A stretch of DNA of 64,000 nucleotides from Crambe crambe. Lineage: Eukaryota > Porifera > Demospongiae > Poecilosclerida > Crambeidae. The number at the start of each line of letters is the position of its first letter. Positions within the stretch are counted from its first letter, which is position 1. The stretch is from assembly GCA_963924555.1 (NCBI GenBank), contig OZ004586.1, positions 930,001-994,000 of the forward strand, written 5' to 3'. Shown here piece after piece: positions 33,905 to 45,860 of the stretch. The notes under the pieces are model-generated. The model made no database searches. It saw only the letters and a list, made by a program, of their open reading frames with translations, and had not been told where the DNA came from. Made by a program: the position numbers and the translations under genes.

Positions 33905-35650
33905 AAGGTCTCACCAGAAAACGCAACACTATTATAAGTATAGCTATTCTGACTTTTGAGTTAACTGTACATATCCTAGCTGTCAGAGTGGCATGTACAC
34001 ACCAATTATTGTGAAATTCTTATATATAAAATCAACTATAATATTATTACTTTAGGGGTAAAAAAAGTGGGGGGGGGGGCGACTGTCCCCCTGCCCCCCT
34101 GTGTCTCTGCCACTGATGTAGCTGCTTTAGTCTGCTGACCTTTAAAAGAGTTAGTAAGTAATGAAAACACTCGCTCAGCAGCTCCAGATGAAGGCTGTAG
34201 CAGTACTGATTGGCAAGTAGTAGACCAAATGGAAGCTCATGTTGATGCTCCTTCCACCACTCTATCTTTGAAATTGTACTTAAATATTTTCAGCCAGCAA
34301 GATAGCAACCATAAAATTAATGTATAAGGGAAAAAGCATTTCGTGAAATGAAAAAAAAGATGTAGGGATGACCACTGCTCAAAAAAGTAAGGAAACAAGA
34401 AGGATGGAAATGGGATCAATCTTTGTTCTGTATATCCAGCCAAGAATCCCTACATATACGTACATTACTACACTATAATCTGAAATTACCCCCCATAACC
34501 AACCAATGCACTACACTGCTGCAGTGCAAAAACAGAATAGTTATTTCAATCAACATAACTAATCATCGTTGAACAGTTCGTTGTGTTCACCAAAAATATA
34601 GTGTCATTTTGACAGATTTCAAATGATTAATCTCACCTAACTAAGTAGGCTTAACAATTTCATTTTTGCAGTGTACAAGTTATGCAGGTATGAAGTCAAA
34701 CATCAAAACAAGTAGCTATACAAGCTATTTTTTGTTGTCACCATCATAGGTTCATGCAGTAGCTACAAGTCCTATTGTGTAAACAGTATAGAATCCACCT
34801 ATTCCTCAAGTCTTCCTCCGCTAATGCATGCAGTGGACAGGCTGACCAATCACAGCACATACAGCCTACTTTGCAAGTTGTAGGCAGTTGTAATTGCTAT
34901 TGTCATAGATACTATAACCCATTGCAACTATAGAATTTTATAGGACAGTGAGTCTGTTCAGGTCATTGTGTAAGCCACTCACCTTTATAGTAGCTAGCTA
35001 CACACATTGAGCAAGCACAATCATTATAATTATGATGTAATGATGATGTAATGATTGAGCATGTGCAGTTGACTAGTCATGAATGAATTAATCCATGCCA
35101 ATGCCTTTCTTATAAAGATTCCAATGATCCATTAACCTTTGGGTAGCTCCTTACCAGTCCTATTTGAGAAGTATAGCAAGTTAAATGAAGTTGTGTGTGG
35201 AAAACTATAGTTGTTCTATGAAAATGCAATGGTCTCTCCGAAGTATTTGCAAAATTCAAAAGATCTCGTGTGTGTACAAAACTCATGGTATTTATGACAA
35301 GTCAGGGGAGTAGCAAGGTTTTTTTATTTCACTGAGGCAAAATTGGGGGTTCAGGAAGGGTCAGCAATGCTCTGGCACTGCAAACCTCTCTGTTGATCAT
35401 GTACTAAATTTCTTCACTGAGGCAAATGCCTCAGTTGCCTCAATGGTAGCTAGCTACTCCTCTGCAAGTGTTATTGCTTCTGGTTTGCCTCCTCCGGTTT
35501 GAATGGAGACATGGTTGTTTTGTGTGTTTTGCTCAAAAGTGTCTGTTTCAGTTTACCATCTCCTGGTAAACTTGAAAATTCTTTATACCAGTATTCAACC
35601 TAACAATTATTCGACCCAACACAATTATTCAACCCAATATAATTATTCAA
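32331..35650. repeat. Repeated intergenic modules between copies F and G
   Basis: Two versions of the module seen at 13371-14350 follow one another (about 32331-33440 and 34490-35330), each with an orphan CCAAT block (about 32727 and 34830) and a decayed piece of the endostatin FSWNK exon (about 33110-33190 and 35155-35235). A G29 run lies at 33874-33902. I see no gene. Confidence 0.6.
33874..33902. repeat. Homopolymer G29
   Basis: An uninterrupted run of 29 G followed by GCAAAGGTC; a shorter G9-10 run lies near 34070. Confidence 0.95.
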
Positions 35651-35721
35651 CATAACAATAAAAATGAGATGGCCATAGCTAGCTTGAAATTGACTATTCA
35701 CTATGCGAAAAAGAGTTTTAG

Positions 35722-35746
35722 TGTGTGTGTGTGTGTGTGTGTGTGT
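35722..35746. repeat. (TG)n microsatellite, short allele
   Basis: The paralogous tract at 23071-23173 is about four times longer. Confidence 0.9.
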
Positions 35747-36092
35747 AGCCTGTTCTTTGTCAGAGGTTTTTGGAGTGTCCTTTCTCAGAGGTTCAATTGT
35801 ACGTATACGATAGTACAGGAATTTGACTGGAAATTTGCTGGAAATTTCCTACATACAATCATGTCTGTCCAGAGTTCAGGCATCAGTTGCTCTGTGTTAT
35901 AGTCTCTGGAAGTGCAGCCCAGAGCACAAAGGCCACCTGCCAGAATACCTCCCATATTGACTGTTTTAATACAATACACACAAAATGAGACATGCTAGCT
36001 AACAAAAACTCAATCAAAACAATAACTGATAAATAATAAAACTATTAACTATTATACCAAGGATAATGAAATTCAGTAAGGAATCGTGTTAG

Positions 36093-37502
36093 CTACTGTT
36101 GTGATGTTGTCTCCTTTCTTTTTTCCAGCCGAGCATTGGCTTCCTCAAGAGTCATTGTATCGCGAGAAAGGTATTCAATCTTTTTTTCATTCTCTTTCAT
36201 GTATTTTTTAAGGTTAGACATCTCACTCTCAAATTGTCCATACTTTTTTCTACATTCTTCCTCGGCATCTTTGGCATTACATAGTTCGGATTTTAATGAC
36301 TCTATAGCTTCTTTTAATTTTGGGATATCTTCTGCAAACCTGTCTTTTTTTTTCGCTTGCATCGTAATACTGGCATACAGACCACGCATGAATTTCCCTT
36401 TAACAACCCCATGGACTCTCTTACCTTCTTGAGTATACTCTTTCCATCCGCAGTGACCATTTGTCCACAGCTGTGTGCTGGAAACTTCAAATTTCGACGT
36501 CTCATCAAATGTTTTCTTCTGTTTTTTTAAAAACTTCCAGCTTTTAGAAACAGACCAGACATGAGCTTTAACAAGATCATCAGAATCTTTATCTTTTAAG
36601 CTTTCTTCTTGCTCAGTAAGGTTTACTTTGATGGTGGTAATTCTCTCCTCTTTTATTTTCAATTCATCAAGAGCCTCTGCAGCATTTCCATTCTTTTCTT
36701 TTAGCATTTCTTTGTAACCCTCATTTTTCCCACGATGCATACATATCTCTTCTCTATCTTTACTCTTCATATTTCTTGTCTTGGCAACATGAAATTTAGT
36801 CATATGAACTACACTTAGTGAAAGAACGTGTGAAAGTATAGTGTCCCTAACTCCTTTGTGCTCTATTTCTTCATCGGCTCCAACTGGAACACAATCAATA
36901 GAAAATACTATTGGAGTGAAACAAATGCCAGAGGATTCTATAATTACCTTCTTGACATTTTCAATGATAATATCATGATCATAACCTTGATGTTTTTGGA
37001 CATCTACTGTATGGGAATCGGTTGCATAGTGAGTCAAAACAATAAGACAGTTATGACTGAACAAGTCAGGCAGTAGTTTAGCATAGTACTCGATGGTGTC
37101 TCTGTACTGCTGATTTATCGATGCCGAAGACTTAAAAACGAAAATGCATGCTTTGAATTTCTTTTGCTCTTTCAAAATAGTAACAAGGTCAATCATGTGT
37201 TCCAAATCATTTCCGCTTTTATTTTCATTTAAGCCAGGAGTATCAATTATAGTGAGGCTTCCTGTCATTTCAACTTCTTCATTGACACCTAGAGGACCCA
37301 TAGTATTTTCAGAAGGATCATCACTTCTTTCCTTTCCCTGTTGGTATTTGACTGTCTGTGTTACTGTTTTACAAGTTTGTGTTGTTGGTAGATTGTCTTT
37401 ACCAACTTCAAAGTACTCTTTATTCTTAAGCCTGGGATCAAAAAGAAAGTTCCCTAATGTGCTCTTTCCATTTCCAGTGGAGCCAATCAGCAGTACAGCC
37501 AT
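36093..37502 (-). CDS. AIG1/GIMAP-like GTPase copy G, 469 aa
   Basis: An open frame starting MAVLLIGSTGNGKSTLGNFL at the ATG at 37502, 15 bases after a TTTTATAG acceptor. P-loop, G3 DTPG, CLIVLTHYATD, VFSIDCVP and the coiled-coil/Trp-rich/coiled-coil C-terminal half (SWKFLKKQKKTFDETSKFEV; CGWKEYTQEGKRVHGVVKG) are complete, ending ETTSQQ. The Ser-rich loop is short. It is the intact sister of broken copy E but lacks that copy's Gln-rich leader in this exon. The CCAAT promoter cassette is not seen within 350 bp upstream, where a short tandem repeat and a 300-bp transposon lie instead. Confidence 0.9.
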   Translation of the reverse strand: MAVLLIGSTGNGKSTLGNFLFDPRLKNKEYFEVGKDNLPTTQTCKTVTQTVKYQQGKERSDDPSENTMGPLGVNEEVEMTGSLTIIDTPGLNENKSGNDLEHMIDLVTILKEQKKFKACIFVFKSSASINQQYRDTIEYYAKLLPDLFSHNCLIVLTHYATDSHTVDVQKHQGYDHDIIIENVKKVIIESSGICFTPIVFSIDCVPVGADEEIEHKGVRDTILSHVLSLSVVHMTKFHVAKTRNMKSKDREEICMHRGKNEGYKEMLKEKNGNAAEALDELKIKEERITTIKVNLTEQEESLKDKDSDDLVKAHVWSVSKSWKFLKKQKKTFDETSKFEVSSTQLWTNGHCGWKEYTQEGKRVHGVVKGKFMRGLYASITMQAKKKDRFAEDIPKLKEAIESLKSELCNAKDAEEECRKKYGQFESEMSNLKKYMKENEKKIEYLSRDTMTLEEANARLEKRKETTSQQ

Positions 37503-37652
37503 TAGCAAGCTCTTTACCTATAAAAGATCAAAGAACAATGAAAAACACAGCGTGACATCATACTTGTTAGTTAGCTACCATATTGTATACAGAAACTGTA
37601 TACAGAGGCTTGCAGAAATAGCTACCATATTGTATACAGAGGTTTGCAAAAA

Positions 37653-37952
37653 TCCGGTTTGCGGGAATGTGCATTCTTGTGCATGCTCGTCGTTGAGCTT
37701 CGAAAAATCTCACTGGAGAAGGTTAGTTGTACACCAAAGGTTTAGAACAGTCACCAGCCAGCTCTTCAAGGCTTATTTGAAGTTACTTCTCTCCAAATTC
37801 GAGCGCAATTACAAAAAGTTCAAACAGTACGGATGCGTAGTAGTCGGTTTACGGATTTAAATTCTCATGTAAGACAATACAATGTAGGAGATAAAACTGT
37901 AGAAGATGGATAAAACTGTAGACTGGCGTTTACAAGATTCCCGCAAACCGGA
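37653..37952. mobile_element. 300-bp TIR mini-transposon upstream of copy G
   Basis: The left end TCCGGTTTGCGGGAAT and right end ATTCCCGCAAACCGGA are perfect 16-bp inverted repeats. There is no coding sequence, and a target duplication is not clear. It sits about 150 bp upstream of copy G, where other copies carry their promoter region. Confidence 0.65.
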
Positions 37953-38715
37953 GTAAGTAATTGCAGTAATTGCAGCGAGCGATGACTTATTGAAATTTTA
38001 AATACTGGATTTTGCGAGCTTTTTGCAACATCCATTTAACTTACGGCGCAATGTATTTAATCAGTTGCTAGGCTCACTCCACTCTATAAGTAGGGATGGC
38101 GGGTCAAAGGTCATAAGACTGTATAAACAAAAACTCTTCTTTCTCTTCTACCCTTACTCTACAGGTTCTCAGAAGGTTACAGTGAATTATTACATCTACA
38201 AAGAAGAGAGGAGAATGTTCAAAAACCATAAGAAAAAAACGAGTTCTAAAATTGACTTTTGTTCTTTTTCTTTAGCTATAATAATGAAAAGCACTGAAGT
38301 GCTAACCCTCAGCGCACTCTAAAAGTCAATAATATTATTATAATTATGTGCTTGCAGATATTGAGCAGATCACTGATGAGGAGTAACTGTATTAAGTATT
38401 TTATTTTGAATCATCTATAAAGCAGTTGAGCTAGCTAGCAGTGTCTGTACTACAGAGTCCAAATTGTTCTCATTATGAGTGCCCATTTGGACACTAAAGT
38501 TATAAAGAAAAAAAAAGAATTATCATCAATGCCTGCATGTAAAAATATACCACTTGGAGAACTGCACAGATATGATTAAGAGTGTAGCAGCTAGCTAATG
38601 CATAAAGCCGTCATACAGTGACACCTGATACATAGCTAGGGTCTTTATGTAGTTTGGAGTAGGTAATGGTCGGCAGCACAGAGTGTGCATTATATGGAGT
38701 ATAGGCTATATAGTA
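37953..38715. other. Intergenic, nothing recognised
   Basis: No coding frame with family resemblance or splice structure was found. Confidence 0.4.
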
Positions 38716-39175
38716 CGCTGTGGCTATTCGTCCGGCAGCCGGATACTATTTTCAGAGCTATTCTTCCGGCAGTGCTGGCACTTAGAAAATTTTCAAAGAT
38801 TGAAAATCTGAAAGAAGAAAAAGAAGCAGCAATTCCGGGATCGAACCCACGATCGGACGTTCCAAAGCACACGGCACTAACCAATACACTACGGTGGCAA
38901 CGCTGCAAAACTCAGTTCGAGAGTGATATTTATACTTGTTACTCTCTGGTGGCCTTAGGGAGCCCTTTGGGCCTGCACTGCAAGCTGGGCGAGTGTTGCC
39001 TAGCCTTGGAGTCACAACAGTGCGTGAATAGTACGTCCCATGCACCTAACGCTCGCTGCGCTCGCTCCCTTGCAGGAGCTTTTATAATACATAGGCCAGC
39101 TTCGCTGGCCTATTTAGACTGCCGGACGAATAGCTCTGAAAATAGTATCCGGCTGCCGGACGAATAGCCACTTCG
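38716..39175. mobile_element. 460-bp MULE-like element with 9-bp duplication
   Basis: About 55 bp at each end are inverted copies (GTGGCTATTCGTCCGGCAGC at the left, mirrored at the right), and TATATAGTA flanks both sides (38707-38715 and 39176-39184). A 9-bp duplication with long inverted repeats is typical of Mutator-like elements. It carries a tRNA-like segment (38826-38900). Confidence 0.75.
38826..38900 (-). repeat. tRNA-derived (SINE-like) segment
   Basis: On the minus strand, TAGTGTATTGGTTAGTGC fits an A-box/D-arm and GTGGGTTCGATCCC a B-box/T-arm, about 30 bases apart. The anticodon stem and acceptor stem do not pair well, so I call it tRNA-derived rather than a tRNA gene. Confidence 0.55.
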
Positions 39176-39184
39176 TATATAGTA

Positions 39185-41348
39185 TCAAGGGCGTCGAGCT
39201 GAGTAGGGATAGCTTAAAATCTAGCTGGGCTATATATCTAATGTACTGCAGCCTCGTATAAAAAAACAATCCCTACTTTTACAACTGCCATAGCTGGCTA
39301 TAGGTAGTGGATGTAAATGTAGGGATTTTTTTTTTTTTTCATATTTTCATACTTTGACTTGGTAAGTACTTAGCTTTCTATGCATGCAGCTGCCTGCCAC
39401 TTAGCTATATAACTCAACAGCAAAGCATAAATGAACTATCAGCTCAAGCCTTTTGGGCAGCAGGCACATGCACAAGGCTTCTTGTAAGTGCTTTGAGGTA
39501 AGCATTACAGTTTTCTACCTATGTATGCAGCTGCCTGCCACTTACATATACAAAATCTTCTAAGGAGTTGAAAGCATAAATGAATAGAAAGCCTATAGGA
39601 ATACTTGCTTGCTCGCTCGCTGTGACTCAAATGTTGTACATTGCCCTAGTACTTAGCTAAGCAACAAGTGACTTAACGTCAAGCGGACTATTGTCAGATT
39701 TTGGCCTGGTAACATAGCTACATGCGCAATGGTGTTTGCGCATGCCCAGTACACGGGTATCGCTTGACGGTGTGACGACTGGTGTTTCAAGATTCCCTAA
39801 AACCGTAGTAGAGCCTAGGGCTAGGGCTAAAAAAAAAATTAAAACAAACAAACAAACAAACAAATAAAAACAAAAAGAACGAACAAACAAAAAAAACAGT
39901 TGTCGCTTGACTGCCAAGATTCCCTAAAACTGCTTTATGATACGTTAATTGCATGTGCCATGCCATATGCTGCCAAATTTGCTATGAAATTTGTTCTATT
40001 TATCATTTTTCACTTGTTGCTAAATGAGCATGCACATAATAGCTGTTATGGCACTTTCCTATTTCCAGTGCAAAAACCATGTAAATCTCTCTACTAGTAG
40101 TAGAACCTTCATCAAAACTAATGCAATAAATCAGCCTCTATGTGCCACTCTAACCAATTTCTCCTACTTGGGATGGTGTCATAAAAATTTTGGGAAATAG
40201 GGGTCCCCCAAATAGCTACTTATTAAGTTAACATTTAGCCACTCACCAGAAATGTATATACCTTCACAGAGTATAACGAAATTTTCAGGTATGTAGATAC
40301 CTTCTTTGTTTAATTATCTCTGCTAGCTAAAATGCTATACTCTCATCTGCTAGATAGTTAGTATAGCTACTCCTTTTATAGAACTAGTACATATTCCTAA
40401 TATGGTTATATCCATGGACCATCAATGGAGTGGACAGATCAGACTGACCAATCACAGCCTGGAAAACTTATAAACTTCTCATCACCACATGTATAGCCAT
40501 GGTTGCATGCACAATAAGACCTACCACCAAGCAATGAATTTCCAAGATGTCAGGTGTCTAACTACTAATGTGCTATTGATGCAGATCTATTCATATTGGC
40601 AGTGTGAATTCATGCTGGTTATATAGTTTAAAATATGGCAATGATTATTGACTACTATGGCAAGATGGTCTTTATTAGAGTCAAAGCATGGTCTATTATA
40701 TTGAGAATTCATCCAATTGGGTGATCAGAGTCAGCTTGCATATTAAGTTATATACATACGTACCACCTAGCTATAGCTATACCCCCAGGACTGTACTTAT
40801 TGCTTTTGGTATTGATATGAGCAAATGGCAGGTAAAAATATAGTCTATGAGTAAATTACCTCTTCACTTATGCTTTACAATTGCTATAAGACCATTTAGA
40901 ACTTCCGTCACTATTCCAGCCATTTCATTGACAACAAGTAGCTACACAAGAATCCTCATAGAATAATTATTAGTATGGGTAGATACTACAGTGTGTGTCC
41001 CTATATCAGGTTGCATTGGTCTGCACTACCTATAACCTATCATTCCTCCACCCCTGTGCACCAGATACACATTACGTATGTATGCTGTGCTATTCCCCAC
41101 TGGGGGGAGGGTGTGAAGGGGGTTGCAAGATACCCTAAGTGTATTTGGCTCAGGGATGCCAAATACCCTAGGGTATTTTACTCGGGGGTGCCAAAAAATG
41201 GAGATGCCAGCTAGATTCCCTGTGATACTGCGACTGATCACTTTTTAAATTCTTTTATTAATTAACTCAACCAAAAATTAATGATAAAATGAAGATGACA
41301 AAGGAATTGCACGACATAATGCTAATATTGTGATGTAGTGTCCCTTCA
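39185..41348. other. Intergenic with orphan promoter block
   Basis: It contains an imperfect orphan CCAAT/TATA cassette at about 40370-40455 (the CCAAT block is split by an extra ATCA), a run of AAAC repeats near 39840-39895 and a repeated CAAGATTCCCTAAAAC-type motif (39788 and 39919). No gene is seen. Confidence 0.45.
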
Positions 41349-42824
41349 TCAAGCTTTGGCTTCTTCAAGAATCATTTTATCACGAGAAAAGTATTCAATT
41401 TTTTTTCTATTCTCTTCTGTGTATTTTTTAAGGAAAGATATCTCACTTTCAAATTGTCCATGCTTTTTTCTACATTCTTCCTCAGCATCTTCGGCATTAC
41501 GTAGTTCGGATCTTAATGACTCGATAACTTCTTTTAATTCTGCAATATCTTCTGCAAACTTTACTTTTTTTTTCGTTTTCATCGTAATACTGGCATGCAG
41601 ACCACGCATGAATTTCCCTTTAACAACCCCATGGACTCTCTTACCTTCTTGAGTATACTCTTTCCATCTGCAGTGACCATTTGTCCACAGCTGTATCCAG
41701 GAAACTTCAAATTTTGACGTCTCATCAAATCTTTTCTTCTGTTTTTTTAAAAACTTCCATCTTTTAGAAAGAGACCAGACATGAGCTATAACTAGATCAT
41801 CAGAATCTTTATCTTTTAAGCTTTCTTCTTGCTTAGTAAGATTTACTTTGATGGTAGTAATTTCCTCCTCTTTTATTTTCAATTCATCAAGAGCCTCTGC
41901 AGCATTTTCATTCGTTTCCTTCAGCCTTTCATAGTAACCCTCAATTTTCCCACGATGTAAACATATCTCTTCTCTATCTTTACCCTTCATAATGTTTGTC
42001 TTGGCAACATGAAATTTGGTCATATCAACTACACTTAGTGAAAAAATGTGTGAAAGTATAGTGTCCCTAACTCCTTTGTGCTCTATTTCTTCATTGGCTC
42101 CTGGAACACAATCAATAGAAAATACTATTGGAGTAAAAGAAATGCCAGAAGATTCTATTAGTTCTTTCTTGACATTTTCAATGATAGTATCATGATCATG
42201 ACCTTGATATTTTCGGATTTCTTGTGAGCGCTCATCAGTTGCATAATGAGTCAAAACTATTAGACAGTTATGATTGAACAAGTCGGGCAGTAGTGTAGAG
42301 TAGTACTTGATGGTGTCTCTGTACTGCTGATCTATATTTGCTGAATACTTCGCAACTAAAATACATGCTTTGAAGATCTTTTGCTCTTTCAAAGCAGTAA
42401 TAAGGTCATTCATATGTTCTAAATCATTTCCGTTGTTTTCATTTAAGCCAGGAGTATCAATTATAGTAAGACTTCCTGTCATTTCAACTTCCTCATTGAA
42501 ACTTGCCTTGGAAAATTTACGAGTGTCCTTTAAAGAGCCAGTAGCAGGTGTATAAGAAGAGATAACACCATTTACATTACTTAGATGAGAAGTAGAACTT
42601 TGAGCACCCGAAGAATCTTCAGAAATACCATGAGAAGTATCATTATTGTTCTCCTGTCCCTGTTGGTATTTCACTGTCTGTGTTATTGCTTTACAAGTTT
42701 GTGTTTTTGGTAGATTGTCTTTACCAACTTCAAAGTGCTCTTTATTCTTATACTTAGGATCAAAAAGAAAGTTCCCTAATGTGCTCTTTCCATTTCCAGT
42801 GGAGCCAATCAACAGTACAGCCAT
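41349..42824 (-). CDS. AIG1/GIMAP-like GTPase copy H, 491 aa
   Basis: An open frame from the ATG at 42824 (MAVLLIGSTGNGKSTLGNFL). It has a long Ser/Thr-rich loop after switch I (HGISEDSSGAQSSTSHLSNV), G3 DTPG, CLIVLTHYATD, VFSIDCVP, then the standard C-terminal half. The end is unusual: the frame stops at EEAKA, and the usual tail of about 12 residues (RLEK...TTSQ) is lost through a small deletion, although a TTSQ-like remnant is readable just beyond the stop. It is closest to copies E and G. A CCAAT cassette and a (GAAA)n leader-intron tract are upstream. Confidence 0.88.
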   Translation of the reverse strand: MAVLLIGSTGNGKSTLGNFLFDPKYKNKEHFEVGKDNLPKTQTCKAITQTVKYQQGQENNNDTSHGISEDSSGAQSSTSHLSNVNGVISSYTPATGSLKDTRKFSKASFNEEVEMTGSLTIIDTPGLNENNGNDLEHMNDLITALKEQKIFKACILVAKYSANIDQQYRDTIKYYSTLLPDLFNHNCLIVLTHYATDERSQEIRKYQGHDHDTIIENVKKELIESSGISFTPIVFSIDCVPGANEEIEHKGVRDTILSHIFSLSVVDMTKFHVAKTNIMKGKDREEICLHRGKIEGYYERLKETNENAAEALDELKIKEEEITTIKVNLTKQEESLKDKDSDDLVIAHVWSLSKRWKFLKKQKKRFDETSKFEVSWIQLWTNGHCRWKEYTQEGKRVHGVVKGKFMRGLHASITMKTKKKVKFAEDIAELKEVIESLRSELRNAEDAEEECRKKHGQFESEISFLKKYTEENRKKIEYFSRDKMILEEAKA

Positions 42825-42902
42825 TACCTAGCACTTCACCTGTAAAAGAATTAAAATTATAGTTGGCAATGGAAAGGAGAGGATAAGACCTATTAACACA
42901 AT

Positions 42903-42906
42903 CATG

Positions 42907-42984
<78 letters not shown>

Positions 42985-42985
42985 G
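42903..42985. repeat. (GAAA)n microsatellite, leader intron of copy H
   Basis: About twenty GAAA units, a (TTTC)n pyrimidine tract on the coding strand. Confidence 0.95.
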
Positions 42986-43136
42986 AGAGAAAAAAAGTAG
43001 TAGCTACTTTGGATTCATACACTAGCTACGTACTTACCAGATATCTATACACATTCACACTATATTTCAGGTTGCTATGATTAGCAATGTACTCTGCACT
43101 AACTTGTTACTAACAGTTAGTCACCTCTATAGCTGC

Positions 43137-43219
43137 TCCTTTTATCCACTATAGCTAGTTAATACCTAATATGGTTATATTCATGAACCATCACTGCAGT
43201 GGACAGGCTGACCAATCAC
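43137..43219 (-). promoter_or_regulatory. CCAAT/TATA-like promoter cassette of copy H
   Basis: GTGGACAGGCTGACCAATCA at 43199-43218 and GATAAAAGGAGC on the coding strand (about 43136-43147) match copies C, D and F in order and spacing. Confidence 0.6.
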
Positions 43220-44139
43220 AGCCCAGGTCCAAATAAGGTGTAGACCTCTTGGCACTTTTTTTTCTTAAATTCATCACTGCGTAAATTCATCACTTGAAGG
43301 GCCAGACCAAACCCATCAACTACAGGCATTATACACACACTCCTGGGGGTTTCATGGTGAGCACTTAAGGGTACATTCCACAGAATTGAAGATGCATGTT
43401 TGTATACATGCTGCTCTCCTTTAGCCTTGCTGGCCAGAATAATGTATGGCATGGCATCATCTGACAGAGGGGCCATAATTATGATCTGGTTATTAGATGA
43501 TTCTCTAATGTATAAGTCCTTTATTTATAGTGAAAAAGTGGTACCATCCTCTCATAATTTCCCTGGCTGCTTCATATCTGCTTGCAAAACATCAGTGGGC
43601 ATGGTTTGGGATGTGGTTTGGCAAAAATGGGCGTGGCTGTGAAAATTTTCCGCACACATGTGCACAGATATCCTTCAGCAACCCCTTTTCTAAAATCCTG
43701 GCTACAGCCCTGTAGCTGTCAAAGTCAATGCATGATCCATTGTTTTTAAAGACAAGGTCAAGTGTTAAGATCTCTCACTGATACAGTGTTGCTGTCCCAC
43801 CATAGTACTTTGTGTATTAAATGACCTCTGAATAAAGGTCACCTCTCTGTAAAGGACACTTTCAGTGGCTCCACTGTATACTAATAGGGTACATGCAGAT
43901 GTGGGTCAAATGATTCACTCAAGAGACAGAGGTAGCTATGTACTAGCTACCAAAATTAATGATAATTATAGCTGCAGTGGAACCTCTGGACACTTTGGGA
44001 TCAGCCACTTTGTCCTTGTAGAGTGGTTGTCCTTCTCTCGGAGGTTAAAAATGTACTAATGGGGTCCCTTGTTGGGAGGTTGTCCTTTTCTTGGAGGGTC
44101 CTTTATTGGAGGTTCCACTGTAAAACTTATAACTTGAAA

Positions 44140-44995
44140 GAAAGAAAGAAAGGTGAGTAAGTGGAGGTTCATATTAGCTGAACTTGTTACTTATACACCT
44201 GCTAGTTAGTTATGATCTAGTTAATACCTAATATGGTTAAATTCATGGGGCATCACTGCAGTGGACAGACTGACCAATCACAGCCCAAGTCCGAAAAGGT
44301 GTAGACATCTTGACGCTTTTTTTCTTAAATTCATCATTGCATATGACGACATACAATAGACCTACCACCAAGCAATGAATTCATGGTATAGTCAGGTGGT
44401 GTCTAGCTCGACCTGCTATGATGTGAAGCTATGTATAGACACAGATCGACCGTATATTCATACTGGCAGTGTGAATTCATCAAGTTTGGTAGCTACTAAC
44501 AATGAATACTGCAGCTATGTATATGGCCAGATGGGTGGATCCACGTACAAACTCTGTCAAAGTCAATGCATGCATGGATAAGGTCAAGTGCTCTGAGAAA
44601 GTGGAAGCTCTGAATAATTGACACTCCGAATAAAGACACTTGTCGCTGTCCCTCCATAATACTTTGTGTAGCTATTAATGACCTCTGAGACTCCATTGTA
44701 TACTAATAGGATACATGCAGATCTGGTGTGGGTTAAATGATTCACTCAGAGGTATTATGAGACAGAGGTATATTAGCTACCAAAATTAATGATATAGCTG
44801 CAGTGGAACCTCTTCTGAGTAAAGGACACTTTGGGATCAGCCACTTTGTCCTTTGCAGAGAGGTTGTCCTTTTCTCAGAGGTTAAAAATGCTATGGGAAA
44901 GGACCCCAAAAGAGTGTCCTTTGTAGAGAGGTTGTCCTTTTCTTGGAAGGTCCTTTATCAGAGGTTCCACTGTAACTACTAAACTTCTAACTTTA

Positions 44996-45027
<32 letters not shown>

Positions 45028-45860
45028 AGGGTGAGAGTATATATAGCTTAGCTGAACTTGTTAGCTACTAGTACTTCCACCTGTTACTATATAGTTAATA
45101 TCTTATATGGTTATATCCATGGACCATCACTGTGGTGGACAGACTGACCAATCACAGTCTAGATCCGAAAAAGTGTAGACCTCTTCAAGTTGATGCTTTT
45201 TTTTCTTAAATTCATCACTGCATGGCGACACACAATAGACCTACCACCAAGCAATGAATTCATGGTATAGTCAGGTGGTGTCTAGCTTGACCTGCTGTGA
45301 TGTAAAGCTACATATAGACACAGATCGACCGTATATTCATACTGGCAGTGTGAATTCATCGAGTTGGGCTGGGTGGGCTAGCTAGCCACTAACAATGAAT
45401 ACTGCAGCTATGTATGTGGCCAGATGAACCGGATGGGTGGATCTACGAACCCTTAGCTGTCAAAGTCAATGCATGATCCATTGCTTTTGGGTGCATACAG
45501 ATGTGGGTCAAATGATTCACTCAAGAGACAGAGGTAGCTATGTACTAGCTACCAAAATTAATGATAATTATAGCTGCAGTGGAACCTCTGGACACTTTGG
45601 GATCAGCCACTTTGTCCTTGTAGAGAGGTTGTCTTTCTCTCAGAGGTTAAAAATGTACTAATGCTATGGGAAAGGGGCCCAAAAGAGCGTCCTTTGTTGG
45701 GAGGTTGTCCTTTTCTTGGAGGGTCCTTTATTGGAGGTTGCACTGTAACTACTGAACTTATAACTTTTAAGTTTAAGGAAGAAAGAAAGAAAGAAAGAAA
45801 GAGAAAGAAAGAAAGAAAGAAAGAGAAAGAAAGAAAGAAAGAAAGAAAGAGAGGTTCATA
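44140..45860. repeat. (GAAA)n tracts of the array (44139-44152, 44995-45030, 45776-45853)
   Basis: Each tract closes one unit of the array and lies about 80-120 bp from the next CCAAT block, the same relation as in the leader introns of real copies B and H. Confidence 0.75.

Noticed and set aside
37144-37860. 238-codon plus-strand frame antisense to copy G
   Set aside because: It is the shadow of the GTPase and then runs through a mini-transposon; no family resemblance.
38826-38900. Functional tRNA gene
   Set aside because: A and B boxes are good, but the anticodon and acceptor stems do not pair convincingly.
38685-39167. 160-codon plus-strand frame
   Set aside because: It lies across a MULE-like element and its inverted end; no homology seen.
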